Source: DAISJI01 sp964559835
GTDB taxonomy: Bacteria; Acidobacteriota; Terriglobia; Terriglobales; Acidobacteriaceae
Direction of reading: 5' to 3'
DNA: 64,000 bases
NCBI GenBank assembly: GCA_964559835.1
Contig: CAZLJE010000028.1
Span: forward strand, 1 to 64,000
Shown: piece after piece, positions 39,518 through 47,932 of the stretch
Layout of the letters: every line of letters begins with the position of its first letter
Numbering within the stretch: the stretch's first letter is position 1
The notes under the pieces: model-generated
The model's database searches: none
Told to the model about the DNA's origin: nothing
Seen by the model: the letters and a program-made list of their open reading frames with translations, nothing else
Made by a program: the position numbers and the translations under genes

Positions 39518-39872
39518 GCTCAGGGCGCACGGGCTTAGGGCGCAGGGAAAGACATTCTTGACCACTTGTTACCAGTTTGATTCCTGCTGAACATGGATCC
39601 GGAGCAGGGGGAATCAAGAAAATGGCATCTAGGGTTTTCCCACCGCGGGCGCGAAACGGCCCGCGGTTTTGATTTTTTGGGAGCGAATAGGGAGGGAATC
39701 CGGGCGCTTCGGACCACCGGGGTAACTACTTTGATTCCTGGGATTGGGATTTCAACAGTGCTTTGGCGGCAAAAAACGGCGAAATCTCACTACCCTTCGA
39801 CCTCGCTCAGGGCAGGCTACGGTCACGAAGGGACGTGAACGACAACAGAAGTATCAGCGATAATGATTGTAC
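39518..39872. other. 355-bp noncoding gap with repeats and an orphan terminator
   Basis: Contains heptamers (39521-39548), the 24-nt motif shared with 29464 (39560-39583), a strong terminator (39643-39670), and a CTTCGACCTCGCTCAGGG element with a CACGAAGGG tail (39791-39835). No protein-coding signal is visible. The terminator could serve a small RNA starting after 39548. Confidence 0.6.
39643..39677 (+). terminator. strong rho-independent terminator without an adjacent gene
   Basis: Perfect stem CCGCGGGC / GCCCGCGG with loop GCGAAACG and TTTTGATTTTTT after it. It lies 125 bp after the acyltransferase stop. Confidence 0.85.
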
Positions 39873-41375
39873 ATGCTGCTAACGATCACGAATACCAGGG
39901 CGCCGGCGACGGACATGGGGTACCTGCTGCACAAGAATCCGTCGCGGGTGCAGTCGTTCGAACTTTCCTTTGGCAAGGGACACGTGTTTTATCCGGAGGC
40001 CACGACACAACGATGCACGGTGGCGTTGCTGCTGGACGTCGACCCCGTGGGTTTGGTTCGAACGCGACGAGGACCAGCCGGAGAGGGTGGGTCGCTCGAG
40101 CAGTACGTCAATGACCGGCCGTATGTCGCCTCGTCGTTATTGAGTGTCGCGATGGCGCGGATATTCGCCAGCGCGATGGGTGGCAGCAGCAAGGGACGTC
40201 CAGAGCTTGTGGATGAGCCCTTGCCGCTGACGGCGAGAATCGCGGTCGTGCCGTGTCGCGGCGGCGAAGAAGTGCTGCACAAACTGTTCGAGCCGCTCGG
40301 ATACGTGGTTCGCGCCAAGCGCCAAGGGCTGGATGACAAGTTTCCGGAATGGGGAGACGGTCCTTATTACTCGGTCGAACTCGAACGCGATGTCCCATTG
40401 CGCGAGTTGCTCACGCACTTATACGTGCTGGTCCCGGTGCTCGACGCGGACAAGCACTACTGGGTCGGACAAGATGAGGTCGAAAAGCTTCTGAAGCGCG
40501 GCGAAGGATGGCTGGCGGCGCACCCGGAAAAAGAGCTCATCGTGAAGCGCTATCTACGGCACCAGAGGAAACTTGAGCGCGAGGCGCTGGAGCGGCTGAT
40601 CGGCGAAGAAGAGCCTGATCCCGAAGCGGAGCAGGAGAAGAAGGAAGAACAGGAACAGTCGATCGAGAAGCCGATCGGGCTAAACACGATGCGGCTCCAG
40701 GCGGTGACGAAAGCAGTGCTGGAAACGGGGGCGGCGCGCGTGATCGATCTCGGCTGCGGCGAGGGGAAGCTGCTGCGGCAATTCATCAAGGAAAAGCAGT
40801 TGAAGGAGATCACCGGCATGGATGTTTCGTACAGCAGCCTGGAGAAGGCGAGCGAGCGGCTACACATGGATACGATGCCGCGGGCGAGGAAGGAACGAAT
40901 CAAGCTGTTCCAGGGTTCGCTGATGTATCGCGACAAACGGCTCAGCGGGTACGATGCGGCGTCGGTGGTGGAAGTCATCGAGCATCTGGATCCGCCACGG
41001 CTGGCCGCATTCGAACGGGTGGTATTCCAGCACGCGAAGCCCGGGTCGGTGGTGATGACGACGCCGAACGCCGAGTACAACGTGCGGTTCGAAACCCTAC
41101 CAGCGGGGCAATTCCGTCATCGGGACCATCGGTTTGAGTGGACGCGGGCGCAGTTCCAGGAGTGGGCGCATCAAGTCGCGACGAATTATGGATACACGGT
41201 GGAGTTCCGGCCGGTGGGGAATGTCGATGAGGAAGTAGGAGCGCCGACACAAATGGGCATATTCCGAAGAACGCTCACGACGGAGTTGACAGAGGGACAA
41301 AGAGAAAGCGTTCCCACGAAGGACACGATGGCTTCAGGAAGGATCACGACGGACAATCAGAGGGACGCAGGGTAA
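39873..41375 (+). CDS. hen1: RNA 3'-terminal ribose 2'-O-methyltransferase Hen1
   Basis: Bacterial Hen1 marks repaired RNA ends by 2'-O-methylation and works with Pnkp to mend tRNAs cut by ribotoxins. The 500-aa product has the bacterial N-terminal domain (TNTRAPATDMGYLLHKNPSRVQSFELSFGKGHVFYPE), an acidic linker (about 240-265) and the methyltransferase domain with VIDLGCGEGKLL (SAM) and EVIEHLDPPRL...H with later HRDHRFEWTR (metal-binding Glu/His set). The last 30 residues (EGQRESVPTKDTMASGRITTD) come from a CACGAAGGACACGATGG repeat and are not conserved. The stop is followed at once by the pnkp GTG. Confidence 0.93.
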   Translation: MLLTITNTRAPATDMGYLLHKNPSRVQSFELSFGKGHVFYPEATTQRCTVALLLDVDPVGLVRTRRGPAGEGGSLEQYVNDRPYVASSLLSVAMARIFASAMGGSSKGRPELVDEPLPLTARIAVVPCRGGEEVLHKLFEPLGYVVRAKRQGLDDKFPEWGDGPYYSVELERDVPLRELLTHLYVLVPVLDADKHYWVGQDEVEKLLKRGEGWLAAHPEKELIVKRYLRHQRKLEREALERLIGEEEPDPEAEQEKKEEQEQSIEKPIGLNTMRLQAVTKAVLETGAARVIDLGCGEGKLLRQFIKEKQLKEITGMDVSYSSLEKASERLHMDTMPRARKERIKLFQGSLMYRDKRLSGYDAASVVEVIEHLDPPRLAAFERVVFQHAKPGSVVMTTPNAEYNVRFETLPAGQFRHRDHRFEWTRAQFQEWAHQVATNYGYTVEFRPVGNVDEEVGAPTQMGIFRRTLTTELTEGQRESVPTKDTMASGRITTDNQRDAG

Positions 41376-43973
41376 GTGAAAATCACGATTCCAGAGTTGT
41401 CGCTGGTGGTGTTGATAGGTCCGTCGGGCTGCGGGAAGTCGACGGTAGCGCGGACGCATTTCAAGGCGACCGAGGTGTTGTCGTCCGACTACTGCAGGGG
41501 ACTGGTATCGGACAACCAGAACGACCAGTCGGCAACGAACGATGCCTTCGAGGTGTTGCATTTCATCGCGCGGAAGCGGCTGGCGGCCGGACGATTGACG
41601 GTGGTGGATGCGACGAACGTGCAGCCGGAGTCCCGCAAACCGCTGGTGGCTTTAGCGCGTGAACATCACGTGTTGCCGGTCGCGTTAGTGCTGAATTTTC
41701 CGGAACGGCTATGTCAGGACAGAAACCGCACGCGGCCCGACCGCGACTTTGGCCCGCACGTGATCCGGAACCAGGCGCAGCAACTACGACGTTCGCTGCG
41801 CGGACTGGAGCGCGAAGGATTTCGCCACGTTTTCGTCTTCCGCTCTCCCGAAGAATTGGAAGGGCTGGAGATCGTCCGTGAGCCTCTGTGGAACAACTTG
41901 AAGCACGAGCACGGGCCGTTCGACGTGATCGGCGACCTCCACGGCTGCTTTGACGAGTTGTGCTCGCTCTTACAGCAACTCGGGTACGCGGTGGAGACAA
42001 ATGCGACCGGGTACGTTGTCACACCGCCGAACGGGCGCAAGGCGCTGTTCGTGGGCGACCTGGTGGACCGCGGGCCCAAGATCCCGCAGGTACTGCGGCT
42101 GGTAATGGGGATGGTGAAGAGCGGGCAGGCGCTGTGTGTGCCCGGCAACCATGACGTCAAGCTGCTGCGGAAATTGCGCGGCAAGACGGTTCAGATCACG
42201 CATGGGTTGGCGGACACGCTGGCGCAGTTGGAGCCCGAAAGCGAGGGGTTCAAGAATGAAGTGGCGGAATTTATCGACGACCTGGTGAGCCACTACGTTC
42301 TGGATGACGGCAAGCTCGTTGTAGCACACGCAGGAATGAAAGAAGAGATGCAGGGCCGCGGATCCGGTGCGGTGCGCTCGTTCGCGTTGTTCGGCGAGAC
42401 GACAGGCGAGACGGATGAGTACGGCTTACCGGTCCGATACAACTGGGCGGCGGAGTATCGAGGCCGGGCCATGGTGGTGTACGGCCACACGCCCGTGGCC
42501 GAGGCCGAATGGCTGAACCGAACGATCAACATAGACACGGGATGCGTGTTCGGAGGCAAGCTGACCGCGCTGCGGTATCCGGAGAAGGAGACCGTGTCGA
42601 TACCGGCGTTGCGGCAGTATTACGCGCCGGCGAAGCCGTTCCTGGAAGCAGCAGCAAAAACATCCACCACGGAGGACACAGAGGGGCACGGAGGAAAGGC
42701 ACAAACGCTTTCTCAGCAGCAGGAGCTCGATGAGTTGCTCGACATCGACGACGTGGTGGGCAAGCGGATAGTGGAGACGAGCCTCAGCGGCAACATCACC
42801 ATCCGCGAGGAGAATGCGATCGCGGCGCTCGAGGTGATGAGCCGCTTCGCGGTGAATCCGAAATGGCTGATCTACCTGCCGCCGACGATGTCACCGTGCG
42901 AGACGAGCGACCAAGCGGGACTGCTGGAGCATCCTGCCGACGCGCTGGAACATTACCGCAAAGCCGGGGTGACGCGTGTGATCTGCGAGCAGAAACACAT
43001 GGGTTCGCGGGCGGTGGTGGTGGTATGCCGCAACGAGGAGGAGGCGCGACGGAGATTCGGCGTAGTGGAGGACGAGATCGGTGTCTGCTACACGCGAACG
43101 GGGAGACGATTCTTCACGGATACGACGCTCGAGCGGCAGTTCCTAGAGCGCGTGCGCGCTGCTATCGATCGTACGGGACTGTGGAACGAGCTGAAGACGG
43201 ACTGGGTGTGCTTGGATTGCGAGTTGATGCCGTGGTCAGCGAAAGCGCAGGAGTTATTGCGCTTGCAGTATGCGCGGGTCGGAGCGGCCGCGCGCGCTGC
43301 ACTGCGCGAGACAGTGGCGACCTTGAGGCTCGCGGTTTCGCGGCAGGAAGAGGCGACGCCACTGCTGGATTGGTATGAGCGACGCATGGAGATGGCGGGC
43401 GCTTATGTGGAAGCGTACCGGCGTTACTGCTGGCCGGTCCATTCGCTGCTCGACCTGAAGTTGGCGCCGTTTCACCTGCTGGCAAGCGAAGGCGCGGCCC
43501 ATACGGACAAAGATCACCAGTGGCATATGGAAACGCTCGCGAGGATTGCCGCAGAGGACCGCGAATTGCTGATGGCAACACCCTGGCATGAAGTGGACTT
43601 GGGAGCTGAGGCCAGCACGGCGAAGGCAATTGCGTGGTGGGAGGAACTCACAGCGGCGGGCGGCGAAGGAATGGTGGTCAAGCCCATGGGTTTTGTGGAG
43701 CGGGGAAAAAAAGGGCTGATCCAGCCGGCAATCAAATGTCGCGGACGGGAATACCTGCGGATCATCTATGGGCCCGAGTACACGGCGGAGCACAACCTGG
43801 AACGGCTGCGGTCGCGTGGTTTGGGGAGGAAGAGATCGCTGGCGGCGCGGGAGTTCGCGCTTGGCATTGAGGGGTTGCAGAGGTTTGTGGAAAAGGAACC
43901 GCTGCGGCGCGTGCATGAGTGCGTGTTCGCAGTGCTGGCATTGGAAAGCGAGCCGGTCGACCCGCGACTGTAG
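41376..43973 (+). CDS. pnkp: polynucleotide kinase-phosphatase-ligase Pnkp (RNA repair)
   Basis: A 865-aa three-domain RNA-repair enzyme. Kinase: P-loop GPSGCGKS (residues 15-22). Metallophosphatase: GDLHGC (186-191), GDLVDRG (227-233), GNHD (257-260), GHTP (370-373), which removes 2',3'-cyclic or 3' phosphates. Adenylyltransferase/ligase: K540 in EQKHMGS, and EGMVVKP. It heals and seals broken RNA with Hen1, encoded directly upstream. Residues about 428-448 (KTSTTEDTEGHGG and following) are an in-frame copy of the CACGGAGGACACAGAGG repeat in the linker between phosphatase and ligase. The GTG start abuts the hen1 TAA. Confidence 0.94.
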   Translation: MKITIPELSLVVLIGPSGCGKSTVARTHFKATEVLSSDYCRGLVSDNQNDQSATNDAFEVLHFIARKRLAAGRLTVVDATNVQPESRKPLVALAREHHVLPVALVLNFPERLCQDRNRTRPDRDFGPHVIRNQAQQLRRSLRGLEREGFRHVFVFRSPEELEGLEIVREPLWNNLKHEHGPFDVIGDLHGCFDELCSLLQQLGYAVETNATGYVVTPPNGRKALFVGDLVDRGPKIPQVLRLVMGMVKSGQALCVPGNHDVKLLRKLRGKTVQITHGLADTLAQLEPESEGFKNEVAEFIDDLVSHYVLDDGKLVVAHAGMKEEMQGRGSGAVRSFALFGETTGETDEYGLPVRYNWAAEYRGRAMVVYGHTPVAEAEWLNRTINIDTGCVFGGKLTALRYPEKETVSIPALRQYYAPAKPFLEAAAKTSTTEDTEGHGGKAQTLSQQQELDELLDIDDVVGKRIVETSLSGNITIREENAIAALEVMSRFAVNPKWLIYLPPTMSPCETSDQAGLLEHPADALEHYRKAGVTRVICEQKHMGSRAVVVVCRNEEEARRRFGVVEDEIGVCYTRTGRRFFTDTTLERQFLERVRAAIDRTGLWNELKTDWVCLDCELMPWSAKAQELLRLQYARVGAAARAALRETVATLRLAVSRQEEATPLLDWYERRMEMAGAYVEAYRRYCWPVHSLLDLKLAPFHLLASEGAAHTDKDHQWHMETLARIAAEDRELLMATPWHEVDLGAEASTAKAIAWWEELTAAGGEGMVVKPMGFVERGKKGLIQPAIKCRGREYLRIIYGPEYTAEHNLERLRSRGLGRKRSLAAREFALGIEGLQRFVEKEPLRRVHECVFAVLALESEPVDPRL
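42664..42698. repeat. CACGGAGGACACAGAGG repeat inside pnkp
   Basis: Same family as at 38950; it falls at the domain linker and keeps the frame. Confidence 0.8.
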
Positions 43974-44040
43974 CTGGAACATGGCGAAAATCATCCGCAA
44001 CTACGTCGCGGACCGACGTTCTGAAGGAGAGGTCAGGGGC

Positions 44041-44463
44041 ATGAGCCGGTGGCGCCAGGGGATCCTTACGTTAACGATAACGGCACTCCTCGCCGGGACG
44101 GCGTATGGGGCGGATGCGCACATGGTTCAGTCGAAGCTGCGGGCGAAGTTCTCCGGCGAGAAGATCACGGTTAAAGGGAAGGTGGTCGGCAGCGGGGAAT
44201 GGCCGCTGGGATTGCGGATCGAGCTGGTCGATGGACAGGACAATGAGATCGCGTCGGCGAGCGACAGCCTGCGTGGAGGCGAGTCCTTCCAGATCGAGCT
44301 TGCGCCGGCAAAAGGGCAGAAGTTCGAACGCGCCGATTTTTTGAATGCGCGAGTGCGGTATTGGGTGCGGCGCGGAAGAAAAGAAGAGGAGAGCGGGGCG
44401 GTAGCGCTGGCTGAGATTTGTCCGAACCTCGTTCAACACAAGCGCAAGTGGTGGCCCTGGTAA
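44041..44463 (+). CDS. small secreted protein of unknown function
   Basis: The 140-aa product starts at an ATG after GGAGAGG and has a signal peptide (MSRWRQGILTLTITALLAGTAYG). The mature part looks like a single beta-sandwich (GEKITVKGKVVGSGEWPLGLRIELVDGQDNEI, SFQIELAPAKGQKFERADF, RVRYWVRRGRKEEESG). No family named. It lies 67 bp after pnkp on the same strand; an ATG at 43981 would add 20 residues before the signal peptide and is less likely. Confidence 0.65.
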   Translation: MSRWRQGILTLTITALLAGTAYGADAHMVQSKLRAKFSGEKITVKGKVVGSGEWPLGLRIELVDGQDNEIASASDSLRGGESFQIELAPAKGQKFERADFLNARVRYWVRRGRKEEESGAVALAEICPNLVQHKRKWWPW

Positions 44464-44466
44464 AGA

Positions 44467-44494
44467 AGGGCGCAGGGCATAGGGCTTAGGGCAA
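44467..44494. repeat. heptamer array (AGGGCAT-type, 4 units)
   Basis: AGGGCGC, AGGGCAT, AGGGCTT, AGGGCAA in tandem after the secreted-protein stop. Confidence 0.75.
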
Positions 44495-44582
44495 CCGATG
44501 CCCCACCCTAGCCACAATCAATCTCGCCTCTGGAAGCACGCCCCAAAGCTCAGCTAACCAAGTGGAACAGGGTTCGTCTAAG

Positions 44583-44627
44583 TTGACATCTGACCTGTCG
44601 CAGGCATATATGCTTATGACATATATG
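44583..44627 (+). promoter_or_regulatory. promoter and candidate PadR operator
   Basis: TTGACA (44583-44588), 18-bp spacer, TATATG (44607-44612). The -10 lies in the palindrome GCATATATGC (44604-44613) and a second CATATATG copy starts at 44619. Overlap with the promoter fits autorepression by PadR. Confidence 0.65.
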
Positions 44628-44642
44628 GCAAAGGCATCTGAT

Positions 44643-45005
44643 ATGACATCTTCCATCCTCGACCGGGAATTGAAAAAGGGTAGTGCGGAGCTGCTGATCC
44701 TGTCTTTGCTGGCGGGGCGGGCGCGGCACGGGTACGAGATCAGCCAACTCATCGAGCAGAGGTCAGAGGGCACGCTGAAGTTCAACGTCGCGTCTTTTTA
44801 TCCGCTGTTGTACCGGCTAGAGAAGCGCGGGTGGATCGAGGGAACGTGGGTGGAGAAGGCGGGCCAGCGGCGGCGGCGGTACTACAAGCTGACGGCGGCC
44901 GGACGAAAGATGTTGAAGGAGCAGCGCCGGACGTGGGCTGAGTTTGTGACGGCGATGCAGAGGATCACGGGAGTAAAGACAAAGGCATTGCCAATTGCCG
45001 ATTGA
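44643..45005 (+). CDS. PadR-family transcriptional regulator
   Basis: A 120-aa winged-helix repressor: LKKGSAELLILSLLAGRARHGYEISQLIEQRSEGTLKFNVASFYPLLYRLEKRGWIEG, then a charged helix for dimer formation (RKMLKEQRRTWAEFVTAMQRI). PadR proteins commonly precede ADOP permeases in acidobacteria and repress their own operon. The ATG at 44643 has AAAGG 8 nt upstream; ATG 44625 would be almost at the transcript start. The stop codon lies within ATTGCCA/ATTGCCG heptamers, which also encode the last residues. Confidence 0.9.
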   Translation: MTSSILDRELKKGSAELLILSLLAGRARHGYEISQLIEQRSEGTLKFNVASFYPLLYRLEKRGWIEGTWVEKAGQRRRRYYKLTAAGRKMLKEQRRTWAEFVTAMQRITGVKTKALPIAD

Positions 45006-45047
45006 ACGGCCTTCACCACAAAGGACACGAAGGCGCACGAAGGAAGT
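44987..45047. repeat. ATTGCCG heptamers and CACGAAGG repeat between padR and ADOP
   Basis: ATTGCCA, ATTGCCG, ATTGAAC (44987-45007) and CACCACAAAGGACACGAAGG and CGCACGAAGGAAG (45012-45047). The AAGGAAG end doubles as the ribosome site of the next gene. Confidence 0.75.
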
Positions 45048-45048
45048 C

Positions 45049-47802
45049 ATGATGGATCTTCAGAAGTCGGTTCGCGAGAAGTTGCGCGGGTGCGAACTCT
45101 CGCCGGTGCGCGAGGCGGAGATCGTGGAGGAGGTGTCGCAGCATCTGCGGGATCGCTATGAATCGCACCGGTCGAACGGCGCGACGGAAGAAGAGGCGGA
45201 GCGTAGAGTGGCGGCGGAACTCGAGGAGCGCGACCTGGCGCGCGAGCTGCGAAGGGTGGAGCAGCGGTGGAATGACCCGGTCACGCTGGGCGCAGAGGGC
45301 GGCAGCTTCTGGGCAGGACTGTGGCAGGACGTGCGCTACGGCGCGCGAGTGCTGCGGCTGAATCCGGCGTTCGCGGCGGTGTGCGTGCTATCGCTGGCGT
45401 TGGGGATCGGCGCGAACACGGCGATATTCCAACTGATCGACGCGGTGCGCATGCGCACGCTGCCGGTGAGGAACCCGCAAGAGCTGGCGCGCATTCGGCC
45501 TATGCCGTCGAGCCGATCGGGGCATGCGATGGGTCGCTATTGTCAGGTGACCAACCCGATGTGGGAGCAGATCCGCGCGCGGCAGCAGGGCTTCAGCGCG
45601 GTGGCGGCGTTCGGAGACCGGCAGTTCAACCTGGAGCGCGGCGGGCCGGCGCGATACGCCGAGGGACTTTGGGTGAGCGGCGAGTTCTTCGACATGCTCG
45701 GGGTACAGCCGGTGATCGGGCGCGTGTTCCACGCCAACGACGACCACGCCGGATGCGGCACGCCGGGCGCGGTCATCAGTTACCGATTCTGGCAGCGCGA
45801 GTTCGGTGGCAGCGCGGATGTGCTGAACAAGACGGTGTCGCTGGATGGTCACACGGTGCCGGTGATCGGCGTCACGCCCGCGAGTTTTTACGGGGTCGAT
45901 GTCGGCCACTATTTCGATGTGGCGGTGCCGCTCTGCTCGGAGCCGACGATCTTGGGCGACGGCAGCATGTACACGATGCGGCGCGGATGGTGGCTGGCGC
46001 TGATCGGACGGTTGAAACCGGGATGGTCATTGGAACAGGCGACAGCGCAACTGAAGGCGGTTTCGCCCGGAATCATGCAGGATACGCAGCCGCAGGAATT
46101 CCAGGGAGACACGTTGAAGAAGTACCTGGAGTACAAGTTGACAGCATCGCCAGGCGCGACGGGATATTCCAACCTGCGCAGTGATTACGAGTCGCCGTTG
46201 TGGCTGCTGCTGGCAATCGCGGGGCTGGTGCTGCTGATCGCGTGCGCGAACCTGGCGAACCTGATGCTGGCGCGCGCGAGCGCGAGAGAGAAAGAAATCG
46301 CGGTACGGCTGGCACTCGGCGCAAAGCGGGCGCGGCTGGTGCGACAACTGGTGACGGAGAGCCTGGTGATCGCGGTCACAGGGGCGGTGGTTGGAGTGGC
46401 GCTGGCGCGCGGGATGAGCCAGTACGTGGTGCTGTATCTCAGCGGCGACGGCAGCACGTCGGGCATCTTCGTAGATCTCACGACCGATTGGCGCGTGCTC
46501 GAGTTCACCACATTGCTCGCGATATTGACGTGCCTGCTGTTCGGCCTCATGCCGGCAATGAAGGCAACCAGCGGCGCGCCGGCGCGGATGATCAGCCTGG
46601 CAGGGCGCGGTCTGACGGCGACAAGGGAGAGATTCGGTTTGCGACGGGCGCTGGTGGTGACGCAAGTGGCGCTGTCGCTGGTGCTCGTCATCAGCGCGCT
46701 GCTGTTCGCGCGCAGCTTGCGAAGGATCTTGACGGTGGAGGCGGGGTTCCAGCGCGAAGGCGTGCTGGTGATGAACGTCGATTTCACGAACCTGAACGTG
46801 CCGAAGGGGCAACGGGAGCAATACGCGAACACGATCCTGGAGAAAGTTCGCACGGTGCCGGGGATCGAGTCGGCGGCGGAGGCCTTCATCGTGCCGCTGA
46901 GCGGGTTCGGTTGGAACGACCGGGTGATCGTCGAGGGAAACCGAGTCGATATATCCGTCAACATGGATGACGTGAGCGATGGGTACTTCAAAACGATGGG
47001 AACGCCGCTGCTGGGCGGACGCGACTTTAACGAACGCGATACGGCGAATGCGCCGCTGGTGGCGATCGTGAACCAGGAATTCGCGCGCAAGGTGATGGGC
47101 ACAGAGAGCCCCGTCGGTAAGACGTTCCGCATCGACGTGTACAAAGGCGAGACGTCGCACGATTACGAGATCGTCGGCGTGGTGAAGAACACGAAATACG
47201 GCGACCTGAGGGACCAGAACGAGCCAATCGCCTACTACCCGTACCTGCAAGGAACGCGGTCGATGTCGAGCGCGAACATCGTGGTGCGCTCGAGTTTGGA
47301 GTTCCAGCCCGTGCTGGCGTCGTTGAAGCGAGCGGTCGGCGAGGTGAGCCCGGCCATCACGATCGATTTTACGGTGCTCGACGAACAGGTGAAGGACAGC
47401 CTTTTGCGCGAGCGGCTGCTGGCGGTGCTGAGCGGATTCTTCGGAGGCCTGGCGGTGGTGCTGGCAACGGTCGGACTGTATGGAGTGATCGCGTACATGG
47501 TGGCGCGGCGGACGAACGAGATCGGGATCCGGATGGCGCTGGGCGCGGCACCGCGACAGATCATGACGATGGTGCTGGCAGAGGCAGGCCGGTTGTTGGC
47601 CGTCGGATTAGTAATGGGGATCGTGCTGGCGTTGGCTGCGGGACGGTCGGCGGCGACGCTGCTGTTTGGACTGAAGCCGTATGATCCGGCGACGATGATT
47701 CTGGTGTCGGTGGGATTGGCCGCAGTCGCGGTGGCGGCGACCATGGTGCCGGCGAGAAGGGCAGCGAAGCTGGAGCCGATGGTGGCGCTGCGGGATGAGT
47801 AG
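45049..47802 (+). CDS. ADOP-family permease 1 (MacB/FtsX-like)
   Basis: A 917-aa membrane protein of the acidobacterial duplicated orphan permease type. Residues 1-90 are a helical acidic prefix (SPVREAEIVEEVSQHLRDRYESH). TM1 (FAAVCVLSLALGIGANTAIFQLIDAVR) opens a MacB-like periplasmic domain. Three TMs (about 380-500) and a second MacB/FtsX half with a C-terminal FtsX block (ATVGLYGVIAYMVARRTNEIGIRMALGA) follow. No ATPase is encoded nearby, hence orphan. The family may link to an ABC ATPase elsewhere and to export or mechanotransmission. It is a tandem paralogue of the next gene and follows padR. Confidence 0.93.
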   Translation: MMDLQKSVREKLRGCELSPVREAEIVEEVSQHLRDRYESHRSNGATEEEAERRVAAELEERDLARELRRVEQRWNDPVTLGAEGGSFWAGLWQDVRYGARVLRLNPAFAAVCVLSLALGIGANTAIFQLIDAVRMRTLPVRNPQELARIRPMPSSRSGHAMGRYCQVTNPMWEQIRARQQGFSAVAAFGDRQFNLERGGPARYAEGLWVSGEFFDMLGVQPVIGRVFHANDDHAGCGTPGAVISYRFWQREFGGSADVLNKTVSLDGHTVPVIGVTPASFYGVDVGHYFDVAVPLCSEPTILGDGSMYTMRRGWWLALIGRLKPGWSLEQATAQLKAVSPGIMQDTQPQEFQGDTLKKYLEYKLTASPGATGYSNLRSDYESPLWLLLAIAGLVLLIACANLANLMLARASAREKEIAVRLALGAKRARLVRQLVTESLVIAVTGAVVGVALARGMSQYVVLYLSGDGSTSGIFVDLTTDWRVLEFTTLLAILTCLLFGLMPAMKATSGAPARMISLAGRGLTATRERFGLRRALVVTQVALSLVLVISALLFARSLRRILTVEAGFQREGVLVMNVDFTNLNVPKGQREQYANTILEKVRTVPGIESAAEAFIVPLSGFGWNDRVIVEGNRVDISVNMDDVSDGYFKTMGTPLLGGRDFNERDTANAPLVAIVNQEFARKVMGTESPVGKTFRIDVYKGETSHDYEIVGVVKNTKYGDLRDQNEPIAYYPYLQGTRSMSSANIVVRSSLEFQPVLASLKRAVGEVSPAITIDFTVLDEQVKDSLLRERLLAVLSGFFGGLAVVLATVGLYGVIAYMVARRTNEIGIRMALGAAPRQIMTMVLAEAGRLLAVGLVMGIVLALAAGRSAATLLFGLKPYDPATMILVSVGLAAVAVAATMVPARRAAKLEPMVALRDE

Positions 47803-47811
47803 ATCAAAACC

Positions 47812-47914
47812 ATTGACGATTGCCGATTGATGATAGTCGATTGGAAGACAGAAGCATTTTCGATTCTTGATTTCCGATTGCCACCCTTCCAACACCGGTC
47901 AGGGTGGGGCACCC
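47812..47914. repeat. heptamers and CCACCCT/AGGGTGG element between the two ADOP genes
   Basis: ATTGACG, ATTGCCG, ATTGATG, ATAGTCG, ATTGGAA (47812-47846), TTTTCGA/TTCTTGA/TTTCCGA (47857-47879) and a third copy of CCACCCTTCCAACACCGGTC (47881-47914). Confidence 0.8.
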
Positions 47915-47932
47915 GCGGTTGAGGAGTACGAC

